From Pseudomonas abietaniphila (GTDB lineage: Bacteria > Pseudomonadota > Gammaproteobacteria > Pseudomonadales > Pseudomonadaceae), in assembly GCF_039697315.1 (NCBI RefSeq), contig NZ_CP155619.1, forward strand, positions 1,674,001 to 1,738,000: DNA of 64,000 nt. Reading direction: 5' to 3'. The translations under genes and the position numbers were made by a program. The notes beneath the pieces were generated by a model, which was not told the DNA's origin, ran no database searches, and saw only the letters and a list, made by a program, of their open reading frames with translations. The stretch's first letter is position 1. Every line of letters starts with the position of its first letter. Positions 19,638 to 29,452 of this stretch are shown one piece after another.

Positions 19638-20426
19638 TCACCCCAACCTTAACGTCCCACTCGCCACCAGCGCCGCGTATCCGCCGATCTTCACTCTGTC
19701 CCCTTCCAGGCGGCAAAACAGCTCGCCCCCGCGCGCCGAACACTGATAAGCCGTCAGGCTGAACTTGTTCAATCGGCCTGACCAGTAAGGAATCAGGCTG
19801 CAATGGGTCGAGCCGGTCACCGGATCTTCCGGGATGCCGATCGCCGGGGCGAAATACCGGGACACGAAGTCGTAGCGTTCGCCATCGCCCTTGGCGGTGA
19901 CGATCACACCAGGCCAGGGCAGCCGGGCAATCGCAGCGAAATCGGGTTTGCATTCCCGAACCGCCTGTTCGGACTCCAGCACCACTAGAAGCTCCGCAGA
20001 CCCGAGCACATCAACGATATCGGTTCCCAGCGCACGCTCAACGTCCACCGTGACGCCCACTTCGCTGGGAGGCATCGCCGGGAAATCCAGCAGCAAGCGT
20101 CCGTTTTCCCGCGTCACACTCAAAGGGCCGGATTTGCCCACGAAGTCTATGGTGTCGGCCGTTTCGCCATAGACCTCAAACAGGACGTGGGCGCTGGCCA
20201 GCGTGGCGTGGCCGCACAACGGCACTTCGTGGGTCGGCGTGAACCAGCGAATATGCCAACCTTGGGCTTCACGCACCACGAAGGCGGTTTCCGACAGGTT
20301 GTGTTCGGTCGCAATGTGTTGCATCAGCTCATCCGACAGCCAGGCATCGAGGCGATAGACCATCGCAGGATTGCCCGCGAACAACCGATCGCTGAAAGCG
20401 TCGACCTGATGAAATTCAAGCTGCAT
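19638..20426 (-). CDS. PhzF-family isomerase/epimerase-like protein
   Basis: 262 residues of the PhzF/diaminopimelate-epimerase fold. The conserved acid of the family is Glu46 in HNLSETAFVV; other family signatures are GNPAMV, LCGHATLA and EDPVTGSTHC. PhzF itself isomerises dihydro-hydroxyanthranilate in phenazine synthesis, but no phenazine genes are near, so the reaction is undefined. ATG at 20426 (MQLEFHQVDAFSD) gives the typical N-terminus. Confidence 0.88.
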   Translation of the reverse strand: MQLEFHQVDAFSDRLFAGNPAMVYRLDAWLSDELMQHIATEHNLSETAFVVREAQGWHIRWFTPTHEVPLCGHATLASAHVLFEVYGETADTIDFVGKSGPLSVTRENGRLLLDFPAMPPSEVGVTVDVERALGTDIVDVLGSAELLVVLESEQAVRECKPDFAAIARLPWPGVIVTAKGDGERYDFVSRYFAPAIGIPEDPVTGSTHCSLIPYWSGRLNKFSLTAYQCSARGGELFCRLEGDRVKIGGYAALVASGTLRLG

Positions 20427-20526
20427 GGACGGCGTCCCCAATCGTTGAGTCTGGCAGCGCCCTACCCTGGTCGCTGCAACGGGTTACTGCGTGAAGGCTT
20501 GAGGCATTGCTGACGATGCCCGCGGA

Positions 20527-20997
20527 TCATTCACGGCCAATCTGCGCAAATGTCGCCTGGGTGTGGTGTGCAAGTACCGCGGCCGACAGCTCAACCTCAA
20601 GCCCGCGTCGACCAGCGCTGACATAAATGGTCGCGAACGGTTGAGCGGTCTCATCAATGAACGTCCGCAGCCTTTTCTTCTGCCCCAACGGGCTGATGCC
20701 ACCCAGCAAATAACCGGTGGCACGCTGTGCCGCGGCCGGGTCCGCCATTTCTGCCTTCTTGGCGCCAGCGGCATGGGCCAGCGCCTTGAGATCCAGCGAT
20801 CCCACCACGGGAACGACCGCGACCAGCAGCTCGCCCTTCTCCGTGCTGGCCAACAATGTCTTGAACACTTGAGCCGGTGGCAGATTCAGTTTTTCTGCGG
20901 CTTCCAGACCGTAGGAAGCGGCTTTGGGATCGTGCTCGTAGCTGTGTATACGGTGTTCGGCGCGAACCTTTTTCAATAAATCCAATGCGGGGGTCAT
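20527..20997 (-). CDS. ybaK: YbaK-type Cys-tRNA(Pro)/aminoacyl-tRNA deacylase
   Basis: 156 residues starting [15 protein letters not shown]. YbaK domain with [13 protein letters not shown] and an invariant lysine in VFKTLLA. The family hydrolyses Cys-tRNA-Pro made by mistake by prolyl-tRNA synthetase. The upstream extension of the reading frame is not part of the family. Confidence 0.9.
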   Translation of the reverse strand: MTPALDLLKKVRAEHRIHSYEHDPKAASYGLEAAEKLNLPPAQVFKTLLASTEKGELLVAVVPVVGSLDLKALAHAAGAKKAEMADPAAAQRATGYLLGGISPLGQKKRLRTFIDETAQPFATIYVSAGRRGLEVELSAAVLAHHTQATFAQIGRE

Positions 20998-21170
20998 GCA
21001 GCACTCCAGACGACCGGGAGGTTTCTTGTTCGGTGCCGTTACTTTAGGCCATCCGCCTTCGAAACGCCTTAGGCAGATAGGGCGGCGAGCCTTAAAAATC
21101 AGCGGGGGTGTAAATCTCACCCCGGTTCGCTTTCGACCTTTGACAAGGTTCGTTTACGTCTATATTTTTT

Positions 21171-21186
21171 CGAATACGAATATTCG
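21171..21186. promoter_or_regulatory. Inverted repeat upstream of glpK, candidate GlpR operator
   Basis: CGAATA-CGAA-TATTCG is a perfect palindrome 95 bases before the glpK start in an A/T-rich promoter-like stretch. GlpR is encoded just downstream; its binding here is inference. Confidence 0.4.
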
Positions 21187-21281
21187 GCCATCAATGTCAC
21201 TGCCAACCGCGCACTGCACGCGAATTCGCACGTAAACTGATGGCAGTTCCCGGATACCCGCTTTATCACCAGGCCACCGAC

Positions 21282-22787
21282 ATGACCGACAACGACAACA
21301 AGAATTACATCATCGCCCTCGATCAAGGTACGACCAGCTCTCGCGCCATCATTTTCGACCGCGACGCCAACGTGGTGAGCACTGCCCAGAGCGAGTTCGT
21401 TCAGCATTACCCGCAGCCTGGCTGGGTCGAACACGACCCGATGGAGATCTTCGCCACCCAGACGGCCTGCATGACCAAAGTCCTGGCCCAGGCCAACCTG
21501 CATCACAACCAGATCGCAGCCATCGGCATCACCAACCAGCGTGAGACCACGGTGGTGTGGGAAAAGGACAGCGGCCGCCCGATTTACAACGCGGTGGTCT
21601 GGCAATGCCGACGCAGCACCGAAATCTGCCAGCAGCTCAAGCGCGATGGTCTTGAGGACTACATCAAGGACACCACGGGCCTGGTCATCGACCCGTACTT
21701 TTCCGGCAGCAAACTGAAGTGGATTCTTGACCATGTCGAAGGCAGCCGTGAGCGCGCCCGCCGTGGCGAACTCTTGTTCGGCACGGTCGATAGCTGGCTG
21801 ATCTGGAAATTCACCGGCGGCAAGGTGCATGTCACTGACTACACCAACGCCTCGCGCACCATGATGTTCAACATCCATACCCTGGAGTGGGATCAGCGGA
21901 TGCTGGACGTGCTGGACGTTCCCCGGGAAATGCTGCCCGAGGTCAAATCCTCCTCCGAAGTCTACGGTCACAGCAAAAGCGGCATCGCTATCGCGGGCAT
22001 CGCCGGCGACCAGCAATCGGCGCTGTTCGGCCAGATGTGTGTGGAGCCGGGCCAGGCGAAAAACACCTACGGCACCGGCTGTTTCCTGCTGATGAACACC
22101 GGCAAGAAAGCCGTCAAATCCAACCACGGCTTGCTCACCACCATCGGCTGCGGCCCGCGCGGCGAAGTGGCTTACGCGCTGGAAGGCGCGGTCTTCAATG
22201 GCGGCTCGACCGTGCAGTGGCTGCGAGACGAGTTGAAAATCGTCAATGACTCGATGGACACCGAGTATTTCGCGACCAAGGTGAAAAACAGCAACGGCGT
22301 TTATCTGGTCCCGGCATTTACCGGCCTGGGTGCGCCCTACTGGGACCCTTATGCGCGCGGCGCCTTGTTCGGGCTGACCCGCGGCGTGAAGGTCGATCAC
22401 ATCATTCGTGCTGCGCTGGAATCCATCGCTTATCAGACCCGTGACGTACTGGACGCGATGCAGCAAGACGCAGGCGAACCCCTGAAAGCCTTGCGCGTGG
22501 ACGGTGGCGCGGTGGCGAACAACTTCCTGATGCAGTTCCAGGCGGACATCCTCGGCACGCCGGTGGAACGTCCGAAAATGCGTGAAACCACGGCGTTGGG
22601 CGCTGCCTACCTGGCGGGTCTGGCCATCGGTTTCTGGAGCGGTCTGGACGAGTTGAAGGACAAAGCGGTCATCGAGCGAAAGTTCGAGCCGCAGTGCGAC
22701 GATGCGGAAAAGGAAAAACTGTATGCGGGCTGGCGCAAGGCCGTGGACCGTACCCGCGACTGGGAGCCACACGAAGACGCGGAGTAA
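21282..22787 (+). CDS. glpK: Glycerol kinase
   Basis: Phosphorylates glycerol to glycerol-3-phosphate. 501 residues of the FGGY family, with the start [17 protein letters not shown], the glycerol-binding region RETTVVW and the C-terminal ATP-binding [15 protein letters not shown] at 21282 is used rather than one 14 codons upstream. It begins the glpK-glpR-glpD set; no glpF facilitator gene precedes it. Confidence 0.98.
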   Translation: MTDNDNKNYIIALDQGTTSSRAIIFDRDANVVSTAQSEFVQHYPQPGWVEHDPMEIFATQTACMTKVLAQANLHHNQIAAIGITNQRETTVVWEKDSGRPIYNAVVWQCRRSTEICQQLKRDGLEDYIKDTTGLVIDPYFSGSKLKWILDHVEGSRERARRGELLFGTVDSWLIWKFTGGKVHVTDYTNASRTMMFNIHTLEWDQRMLDVLDVPREMLPEVKSSSEVYGHSKSGIAIAGIAGDQQSALFGQMCVEPGQAKNTYGTGCFLLMNTGKKAVKSNHGLLTTIGCGPRGEVAYALEGAVFNGGSTVQWLRDELKIVNDSMDTEYFATKVKNSNGVYLVPAFTGLGAPYWDPYARGALFGLTRGVKVDHIIRAALESIAYQTRDVLDAMQQDAGEPLKALRVDGGAVANNFLMQFQADILGTPVERPKMRETTALGAAYLAGLAIGFWSGLDELKDKAVIERKFEPQCDDAEKEKLYAGWRKAVDRTRDWEPHEDAE

Positions 22788-22825
22788 CCTGCCACACCGC
22801 GACTCAACTGCTGGACCTGTTGAAC

Positions 22826-22917
22826 GGTGGGAGCGAATTCATTCGCGATGCTGTGGTACATCCGATATACCTCTATCGAATCTACTGGCCTCTCGCAAAT
22901 AAATTCGCTTCCACAGG
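22826..22917. repeat. REPIN between glpK and glpR
   Basis: GGTGGGAGCGAATTCATTCG and inverted AATAAATTCGCTTCCACAGG arms around a core of about 50 bases. Confidence 0.85.
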
Positions 22918-23009
22918 TTTTGGGCGCCCTGACCCTTGAGATTCTTTTTCCGGCTGACAGGTAATGGCTGCCTGCGGCATCATGGGCGCCCTTGCCCGAA
23001 GGAAAAAAA

Positions 23010-23765
23010 ATGAATCTGCCACCCCGTCAACAGCAGATCCTCGAGCTGGTCCGTGAGCGCGGCTACGTCAGCATCGAAGAAATGGCCCAATTGTTTGTCG
23101 TGACGCCGCAAACCATCCGGCGCGACATCAACCAGCTGGCGGAAATGAACCTGCTGCGTCGGTATCATGGCGGCGCCGCCTACGACTCCAGCATCGAGAA
23201 CACCGCGTACGCCATGCGTGCCGACCAGATGCGCGACGAAAAGCAGCGCATCGCCGAAGCCATTGCCGCGCAGATCCCCGATCACGCCTCGCTGTTCATC
23301 AACATCGGCACCACCACCGAATCGATTGCGCGCGCCCTGCTCAACCATAACCACCTGAAGATCATCACCAACAACCTCCACGTGGCGTCGATCCTCAGCG
23401 GCAAGGACGACTTCGAAGTGTTGCTGGCCGGTGGCAATGTTCGTCGCGACGGCGGCGTGGTGGGTCAGGCGAGCGTGGATTTCATCACACAGTTCAAAGT
23501 CGACTTTGCGCTGGTGGGTATCAGCGGGATCGACGAAGACGGCAGCCTGCTGGACTTCGACTATCAGGAAGTGCGCGTTTCTCAGGCCATCATTGCCAAT
23601 GCCCGCCAGGTGATCCTGGCAGCCGACTCCAGCAAGTTCGGCCGTAACGCCATGGTCCGCTTGGGCCCGATCACCCTGATCGACTGCCTGGTGACCGATC
23701 AGGCGCCGGTTCCTGCATTGGCGCAACTGCTGACGCAGAACAAGATTCGTCTGGAAGTGGTTTAA
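23010..23765 (+). CDS. glpR: DeoR-family repressor of glycerol metabolism
   Basis: 251 residues. N-terminal DeoR helix-turn-helix ([20 protein letters not shown]) and a C-terminal sugar-phosphate sensor domain ([10 protein letters not shown]). GlpR represses glp genes and is released by glycerol-3-phosphate. ATG at 23010 follows GAAGGAAA at good distance. Flanked by glpK and glpD. Confidence 0.96.
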   Translation: MNLPPRQQQILELVRERGYVSIEEMAQLFVVTPQTIRRDINQLAEMNLLRRYHGGAAYDSSIENTAYAMRADQMRDEKQRIAEAIAAQIPDHASLFINIGTTTESIARALLNHNHLKIITNNLHVASILSGKDDFEVLLAGGNVRRDGGVVGQASVDFITQFKVDFALVGISGIDEDGSLLDFDYQEVRVSQAIIANARQVILAADSSKFGRNAMVRLGPITLIDCLVTDQAPVPALAQLLTQNKIRLEVV

Positions 23766-23790
23766 ACATCCCGTCGCGTTTGCGCTCTCA

Positions 23791-23883
23791 CCTTGTGAGA
23801 GCGAGTTCATTCGCGAAAATTTTCCAGACGACACAATGGATAGCGAAGATTCCGGCGTCTCGCGAATGAATTAGCTCCCACAG
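23791..23883. repeat. REPIN between glpR and glpD
   Basis: Arms GTGAGAGCGAGTTCATTCGC and GCGAATGAATTAGCTCCCAC, the left arm somewhat degenerate. Confidence 0.8.
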
Positions 23884-24022
23884 GTCTGGCGCCCGTCAGC
23901 CTTCTCACGCCCACCGCCCTCCTACCATGTTCGTTTTTGTTCTTTTCCTGCGCCTCCCATCAGTATTTTCAATCAATACCGAGTGGCCGGGTGCTCGTTA
24001 TTGCGTTACTATTTTCGGAAAT

Positions 24023-24036
24023 GAACATAAATGTTC
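24023..24036. promoter_or_regulatory. Inverted repeat upstream of glpD, candidate GlpR operator
   Basis: GAACAT-AA-ATGTTC, perfect, followed by GAATTCG; it resembles GlpR half-sites (TGTTCG) of enterics and lies 63 bases before glpD. Confidence 0.45.
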
Positions 24037-24098
24037 GAATTCGCCTTTAGCGAATGCCTTTGCATTCAGGCGTGATCGAATTCAGACAGGAGGCCCCG

Positions 24099-25637
24099 AT
24101 GGCCCATTCCAGCTTGCCCACCCCGCCCCTTTCCGAGGTCTATGACATCGCCGTCATCGGTGGTGGCATCAACGGTGTCGGGATCGCGGCGGATGCATCG
24201 GGGCGCGGTCTGTCGGTGTTCCTTTGCGAAAAGGACGACCTGGCCAGCCACACCTCCTCCGCCAGCAGTAAGCTGATCCACGGCGGCCTGCGCTACCTCG
24301 AACACTATGAATTCCGTCTCGTGCGCGAAGCCTTGGCCGAACGTGAAGTGCTGCTGGAAAAAGCGCCACACATTGTCAAGCCGATGCGTTTCGTATTGCC
24401 TCACCGTCCGCATCTGCGTCCTGCGTGGATGATCCGCGCGGGCCTGTTTCTGTATGACCATCTGGGCAAACGCGAAAAACTGCCGGCATCGAAAAACCTG
24501 CGGTTCGGCGCTGACAGCCCACTGAACAGCTCGATCACGCGCGGTTTCGAATACTCGGATTGCTGGGTCGACGACGCACGTCTTGTCGTGCTCAACGCCA
24601 TGGCCGCCCGCGAGAAAGGCGCACACATCCACACCCAGACACGCTGCCTGAGCGCTCGCCGCAGCGGCGGGTTGTGGCACCTGAACATGGAACGCGCCGA
24701 CGGCAGCCTGTTTTCGATCCGCGCCAAGGCACTGGTCAACGCCGCAGGCCCTTGGGTCGCCAAGTTCATTCGCGAAGACCTGAAACTGGAATCGCAGTAC
24801 GGCATCCGCCTGATCCAGGGCAGCCACCTGATCGTGCCGAAACTGTACGAAGGTGAGAACGCGTTCATTCTGCAGAACGAAGACCAGCGAATCGTTTTCG
24901 CCATTCCGTATCTGGAACGCTTCACCATCATCGGTACCACCGACCGCGAATACACCGGCGATCCTGCAAAAGTGGCGATTACCGAAGGTGAAACCGATTA
25001 CCTGCTGAAGATCGTCAACGAACATTTCAAGAAGCAGCTCAGCCGCGACGACATCATCCGCACGTATTCGGGTGTGCGTCCGCTTTGCAACGATGAGTCG
25101 GACAACCCGTCGGCAATCACTCGCGACTACACCTTGTCGCTATCAGGCAGTGCCGAGGAAGCCCCGATCCTGTCGGTCTTCGGCGGCAAGCTGACGACGT
25201 ACCGCAAGCTGGCTGAATCAGCAATGCAGCAGCTCGCACCGTTCTTCACTCAGATGAAGCCAAGCTGGACTGCCAAGGCGAGTCTGCCGGGCGGTGAGAA
25301 CATGACCACACCGGCCGCACTGGCCGCGGAGCTGCAACAGCGCTGCAACTGGCTGAGCGCAGACATCGCCAACCGCTGGGCAATTACCTACGGCTCGCGC
25401 AGCTGGCGGATCGTTGAAGGCGTGCAAGGCGTGTCGGACATGGGCGAACATCTTGGTGGCGGCCTTTACAGTCGCGAAGTGGATTACCTGTGCAGCCAGG
25501 AGTGGGCGACCAAGGCTGAAGACATTCTGTGGCGCCGGACCAAGCTGGGCCTGTTCACTACGGATGCGGAACAGCAGAATGTGCAGGCGTACCTCGACAA
25601 GGTGGCGCGTAATAAAGGCGCTATAGAAGCCGCCTGA
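24099..25637 (+). CDS. glpD: Aerobic glycerol-3-phosphate dehydrogenase
   Basis: Membrane-associated flavoenzyme that oxidises glycerol-3-phosphate to dihydroxyacetone phosphate and passes electrons to quinone. 512 residues; the FAD dinucleotide fold GGGINGVG is at 21-28, followed by SSASSKLIHGGLRYLE. The ribosome site ACAGGAGG is well placed before the ATG at 24099. Confidence 0.98.
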   Translation: MAHSSLPTPPLSEVYDIAVIGGGINGVGIAADASGRGLSVFLCEKDDLASHTSSASSKLIHGGLRYLEHYEFRLVREALAEREVLLEKAPHIVKPMRFVLPHRPHLRPAWMIRAGLFLYDHLGKREKLPASKNLRFGADSPLNSSITRGFEYSDCWVDDARLVVLNAMAAREKGAHIHTQTRCLSARRSGGLWHLNMERADGSLFSIRAKALVNAAGPWVAKFIREDLKLESQYGIRLIQGSHLIVPKLYEGENAFILQNEDQRIVFAIPYLERFTIIGTTDREYTGDPAKVAITEGETDYLLKIVNEHFKKQLSRDDIIRTYSGVRPLCNDESDNPSAITRDYTLSLSGSAEEAPILSVFGGKLTTYRKLAESAMQQLAPFFTQMKPSWTAKASLPGGENMTTPAALAAELQQRCNWLSADIANRWAITYGSRSWRIVEGVQGVSDMGEHLGGGLYSREVDYLCSQEWATKAEDILWRRTKLGLFTTDAEQQNVQAYLDKVARNKGAIEAA

Positions 25638-25667
25638 GTCACCCACCCTCTTTCAATCGAGGCACCT

Positions 25668-25762
25668 CTGTGGGAGCGAGATTGCTCGCGAAGGCTTTAG
25701 ATCAGACGCTGTATATGCGTGATCAGCAATGGCCCCTTCGCGAGCAAGCTCGCTCCCACAGG
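25668..25762. repeat. REPIN after glpD
   Basis: CTGTGGGAGCGAGATTGCTC and GAGCAAGCTCGCTCCCACAG arms around a core of about 45 bases. Confidence 0.9.
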
Positions 25763-25788
25763 ATTTTTACCGACCCGCCCACCTTCCA

Positions 25789-25833
25789 TTCGGATTTCCG
25801 AACACCCATCCCTAACGTATTCGGTATCCCGGA
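25789..25833. promoter_or_regulatory. Two AauR-type boxes upstream of aatJ
   Basis: TTCGG-ATTT-CCGAA (25789-25802) is an exact match and TTCGG-TATC-CCGGA (25820-25833) a one-mismatch match to the inverted repeat TTCGG-N4-CCGAA that I recall for AauR of P. putida. They sit about 75-120 bases upstream of the sigma-54 element, the usual enhancer distance. Confidence 0.7.
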
Positions 25834-25907
25834 CACGAAATTCCCGCTGCGCCCTCCCTACTTAAAAAATACCTATAAATTTCAATCGCTTGCCTAGTGT
25901 CACGTGC

Positions 25908-25924
25908 TTGGCATGACTCATGCT
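25908..25924 (+). promoter_or_regulatory. Candidate sigma-54 promoter of aatJQMP
   Basis: TTGGCATGACTCATGCT has the invariant GG and GC separated by exactly ten bases (-24/-12). Transcription would start about 110 bases before aatJ. AauR, the matching activator type, is encoded at the end of the locus. Confidence 0.68.
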
Positions 25925-26048
25925 CTACACTCATTCACGATTGCTCCGATGTAGCGTGCCGCCTGTCTGGGCCGCCGTTGAAGCGTTCTGAAACGATAGG
26001 GCCGTCCAACACCGGACCCATAAAAAAAACAATGTCGAGGATTAACAG

Positions 26049-26963
26049 ATGCGCATCGTTCCCCATATTCTGGGCGCAGCCATTGCTGCCGCTTTGATCA
26101 CCACCCCGGTTTTCGCCGCCGAATTGACCGGCACTCTGAAGAAAATCAAAGAGTCTGGCGTCATTACTCTCGGGCACCGCGACTCGTCTATTCCGTTTTC
26201 CTACATCGCTGACGCTTCCGGCGTTCCCGTTGGCTACTCCGCTGACATCCAGCTGAAAATCGTGGAAGCGATCAAAAAAGACCTGGGCATGCCCGACCTT
26301 AAGGTCAAGTACAACCTGGTCACCTCCCAGACCCGTATCCCGCTGGTTCAAAACGGCACCGTTGACGTTGAATGCGGTTCGACCACCAACAACGCCGAGC
26401 GCGCCCAGCAAGTCGACTTCTCTGTCGGTATCTTCGAAATCGGTACGCGTCTGCTGACCAAGGCAGACTCCCAGTACAAAGACTTCGATGACCTCAAAGG
26501 CAAGAACGTCGTAACCACCGCCGGCACCACGTCCGAGCGCATCCTCAAGTCCATGAACGCCGACAAGCAAATGGGCATGAACGTCATTTCCGCCAAAGAC
26601 CACGGCGAGTCCTTCCAGATGCTGGAATCGGGCCGCGCTGTTGCGTTCATGATGGACGACGCCTTGCTGGCCGGCGAAATGGCCAAGGCCAAGAAGCCAA
26701 CCGACTGGCACGTGACCGGCACCGCGCAATCCAACGAAATCTATGGCTGCATGGTTCGCAAGGACGACGCGCCATTCAAGAAAGCCGTGGATGACGCCAT
26801 CGTCGCTACCTACAAATCCGGCGAGATCAACAAGATCTACGACAAGTGGTTCACCCAGCCGATTCCTCCAAAAGGCCTGAACCTGATGTTCCCGATGAGC
26901 GAAGAGCTCAAAGCGCTGATCGCCAACCCGAACGACAAGCCGGCGCCGGACAAGAAGGCCTGA
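26049..26963 (+). CDS. aatJ: Glutamate/aspartate ABC transporter periplasmic binding protein
   Basis: 304 residues with a signal peptide cleaved after about residue 23 (PVFA/AEL). Solute-binding domain of the polar amino-acid family (HRDSSIPFSY, GTVDVECGSTTNN). It captures acidic amino acids in the periplasm and delivers them to AatQM. First gene of the aatJQMP operon, preceded by a sigma-54 element and AauR-type boxes. A strong stem-loop lies between it and aatQ. Confidence 0.95.
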   Translation: MRIVPHILGAAIAAALITTPVFAAELTGTLKKIKESGVITLGHRDSSIPFSYIADASGVPVGYSADIQLKIVEAIKKDLGMPDLKVKYNLVTSQTRIPLVQNGTVDVECGSTTNNAERAQQVDFSVGIFEIGTRLLTKADSQYKDFDDLKGKNVVTTAGTTSERILKSMNADKQMGMNVISAKDHGESFQMLESGRAVAFMMDDALLAGEMAKAKKPTDWHVTGTAQSNEIYGCMVRKDDAPFKKAVDDAIVATYKSGEINKIYDKWFTQPIPPKGLNLMFPMSEELKALIANPNDKPAPDKKA

Positions 26964-27004
26964 GTCCTTCACCGCAGATCATAAAAACGTAAAAAAGCCT
27001 GATT

Positions 27005-27032
27005 CCCGGGAAAGCCCATGGGTTTTCCCGGG
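27005..27032 (+). promoter_or_regulatory. Intercistronic stem-loop between aatJ and aatQ
   Basis: CCCGGGAAAGCCCA / TGGGTTTTCCCGGG is a 28-base near-perfect palindrome with a single G-T mismatch. It has no T run after it, so it more likely protects or processes the mRNA, keeping binding-protein mRNA more abundant than permease mRNA. Confidence 0.7.
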
Positions 27033-27084
27033 AGCCGCTACCAAGCGTATGCGTGCATAACGATCGATCAGAGGGGAGACCCTG

Positions 27085-27831
27085 ATGAATTACAACTGGG
27101 ACTGGGGCGTGTTCTTCAAGTCCACCGGCGTCGGCAGCGAGACCTATCTGGACTGGTACATTTCCGGTCTGGGATGGACCATCGCGATTGCCGTGACCGC
27201 CTGGATCATCGCGTTACTCCTGGGCTCGGTGCTCGGGGTCATGCGCACGGTGCCTAACCGCATCGTTTCTTCCATTGCCACGGTCTACGTGGAAATATTC
27301 CGTAATGTGCCGCTGCTGGTTCAGCTGTTCATCTGGTACTTCCTGGTACCCGATCTGCTGCCTGAAAACCTGCAGGAGTGGTACAAGCAAGACCTCAACC
27401 CGACCACCTCGGCGTTTCTGAGCGTCGTCGTGTGCCTGGGTCTGTTCACCGCCGCGCGGGTGTGCGAACAAGTGCGCACCGGTATCCAGGCGCTGCCGCC
27501 CGGCCAGGAATCCGCCGCGCGCGCCATGGGGTTCAAACTGCCGCAGATCTACTGGAACGTGCTGCTGCCGCAGGCGTACCGGATCATCATTCCGCCGCTC
27601 ACCTCCGAGTTCCTCAACGTGTTCAAGAACTCGTCCGTGGCGTCGCTGATCGGCCTGATGGAGCTGCTCGCGCAGACCAAACAGACCGCCGAGTTTTCCG
27701 CGAACCTGTTCGAAGCCTTCACCCTTGCCACGCTGATCTACTTCACCCTGAACATGAGCCTGATGCTGCTCATGCGTGTGATCGAGAAGAAAGTCGCGGT
27801 GCCGGGCCTGATCTCCGTGGGAGGTAAATAA
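27085..27831 (+). CDS. aatQ: Glutamate/aspartate ABC permease subunit 1
   Basis: 248-residue inner-membrane protein of the HisMQ family, with several hydrophobic helices and the ATPase-contact EAA-type loop (PPGQESAARAMGFKLPQ). Partner of AatM. Start MNYNWDWGVFFKS after GAGGGGAG. Its stop overlaps the aatM start. Confidence 0.95.
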   Translation: MNYNWDWGVFFKSTGVGSETYLDWYISGLGWTIAIAVTAWIIALLLGSVLGVMRTVPNRIVSSIATVYVEIFRNVPLLVQLFIWYFLVPDLLPENLQEWYKQDLNPTTSAFLSVVVCLGLFTAARVCEQVRTGIQALPPGQESAARAMGFKLPQIYWNVLLPQAYRIIIPPLTSEFLNVFKNSSVASLIGLMELLAQTKQTAEFSANLFEAFTLATLIYFTLNMSLMLLMRVIEKKVAVPGLISVGGK

Positions 27832-28496
27832 TGGACTTCTCTGGCGTCATTCCCGCTATCCCAGGCATGTGGAACGGCATGGTCATGACCTTGCAACTGA
27901 TGGTCATGGGCATCGTCGGCGGCCTCATCATCGGCACGATCCTGGCCCTGATGCGCCTGTCATCGAACAAGCTGCTGTCGCGTCTGGCCGGTGCCTACGT
28001 CAACTACTTCCGTTCGATCCCGCTGCTGCTGGTCATCACCTGGTTCTACCTGGCCGTGCCGTTCGTGCTGCGCTGGATCACCGGACAAGACACCCCGATC
28101 GGTGCGTTCACCTCGTGCGTCGTGGCGTTCATGATGTTCGAGGCCGCGTACTTCTGTGAAATCGTCCGTGCCGGTGTGCAGTCGATCTCCCGCGGCCAGA
28201 TGGGTGCCGCTCAGGCGCTGGGCATGACCTACGGGCAGATGATGCGCCTGATCATCCTCCCGCAGGCGTTCCGCAAGATGACCCCGCTGCTGTTGCAGCA
28301 GAGCATCATCCTGTTTCAGGACACCTCGCTGGTTTACACGGTCGGTCTGGTGGACTTCCTCAACTCGGCCCGCTCCAGTGGCGACATCATTGGTCGTTCC
28401 AATGAGTTCCTGATCGTCGCGGGTCTGGTGTACTTCACGATCAGCTTTGTCGCTTCGCGTCTGGTCAAGCTCATGCAGAAAAGGTTAGCCGTATGA
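27831..28496 (+). CDS. aatM: Glutamate/aspartate ABC permease subunit 2
   Basis: 221-residue HisMQ-type inner-membrane permease with the EAA-type loop ([20 protein letters not shown]). Forms the channel with AatQ. Overlaps both neighbours by a few bases, consistent with coupled translation. Confidence 0.95.
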   Translation: MDFSGVIPAIPGMWNGMVMTLQLMVMGIVGGLIIGTILALMRLSSNKLLSRLAGAYVNYFRSIPLLLVITWFYLAVPFVLRWITGQDTPIGAFTSCVVAFMMFEAAYFCEIVRAGVQSISRGQMGAAQALGMTYGQMMRLIILPQAFRKMTPLLLQQSIILFQDTSLVYTVGLVDFLNSARSSGDIIGRSNEFLIVAGLVYFTISFVASRLVKLMQKRLAV

Positions 28497-29227
28497 TTTC
28501 CATCAAAAATATCAACAAGTGGTATGGGGACTTCCAGGTGCTGACCGATTGCAGCACCGAGGTCAAGAAAGGCGAAGTGATCGTGGTGTGCGGACCTTCG
28601 GGTTCGGGCAAGTCGACCCTGATCAAGTGCGTGAACGCGCTGGAGCCATTTCAGAAAGGCGACATCGTGGTCGACGGCACCTCCATCGCCGACCCCAAAA
28701 CCAATCTGCCGAAACTGCGTTCGCGCGTCGGCATGGTGTTCCAGCACTTCGAGCTGTTTCCTCACCTGACCATTACCGAGAACCTGACCATCGCGCAGAT
28801 CAAGGTACTGGGCCGAAGCAAGGAAGAGGCCACCAAGAAAGGCCTTCAACTGCTCGAGCGCGTAGGCCTGTCGGCGCATGCCCACAAGCATCCCGGTCAA
28901 CTGTCCGGTGGCCAGCAGCAACGTGTGGCGATTGCCCGCGCACTTGCAATGGACCCGGTGGTCATGCTGTTCGACGAACCCACTTCCGCGCTTGACCCGG
29001 AAATGGTCAACGAAGTGCTCGACGTGATGGTGCAACTGGCCCACGAAGGCATGACCATGATGTGCGTCACCCACGAAATGGGCTTCGCCCGCAAAGTGGC
29101 GGACCGCGTGATCTTCATGGACAAAGGCCAGATCGTCGAAGACTGCGCCAAGGAAGAGTTTTTCGGTGACGTCAACGCACGCTCCGAACGTGCCCAGCAC
29201 TTCCTCAACAAAATCCTGCAACATTGA
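28493..29227 (+). CDS. aatP: Glutamate/aspartate ABC transporter ATPase
   Basis: 244 residues, cytoplasmic motor of the uptake system. Walker [10 protein letters not shown], signature [15 protein letters not shown], Walker [14 protein letters not shown], switch His in VTHEMGFA. Overlaps aatM by four bases; last gene of the transport operon. Confidence 0.96.
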   Translation: MISIKNINKWYGDFQVLTDCSTEVKKGEVIVVCGPSGSGKSTLIKCVNALEPFQKGDIVVDGTSIADPKTNLPKLRSRVGMVFQHFELFPHLTITENLTIAQIKVLGRSKEEATKKGLQLLERVGLSAHAHKHPGQLSGGQQQRVAIARALAMDPVVMLFDEPTSALDPEMVNEVLDVMVQLAHEGMTMMCVTHEMGFARKVADRVIFMDKGQIVEDCAKEEFFGDVNARSERAQHFLNKILQH

Positions 29228-29269
29228 AGGATCTTTTCGAAAAGTCGGCGAGCGAAGGTCAGGCAAGGC

Positions 29270-29327
29270 AAAAACAGGCGAGCAAGTGGAGTTGAGGCAC
29301 CTCAATGAGCATTGCCAGCCTGTTTTT
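29270..29327 (+). terminator. Stem-loop after aatP, dispersed-repeat-like
   Basis: AAAAACAGGC pairs with GCCTGTTTTT across about 38 bases that contain a nested TTGAGG/CCTCAA stem; the 3' arm ends in five T. The sequence resembles a recurring 3'-end element of Pseudomonas genomes (from memory). Confidence 0.55.
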
Positions 29328-29397
29328 AACACCGCATGGCTGAGCGCAGCCACTTTTAGTGAGAGACAATGCCCCACAAGGGCAAAAAAACCCTCCC

Positions 29398-29430
29398 GCC
29401 GCTCGTGTCGACATCAACGACACGAGCGGC
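29398..29430. other. Perfect 13-bp hairpin upstream of aauS
   Basis: GCCGCTCGTGTCG / CGACACGAGCGGC with a seven-base loop. It lacks a T run on the plus strand but has one on the minus strand (GGGAGGGTTTTTTT). It argues against the alternative aauS start at 29369, since it would then lie inside the coding sequence. Confidence 0.6.
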
Positions 29431-29452
29431 TGGTCGGTCCAGGACGACTGTG

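Noticed and set aside
19638..20426. Phenazine biosynthesis
   Set aside because: Only a PhzF-like fold is present and no other phz gene is near; the family is broad.
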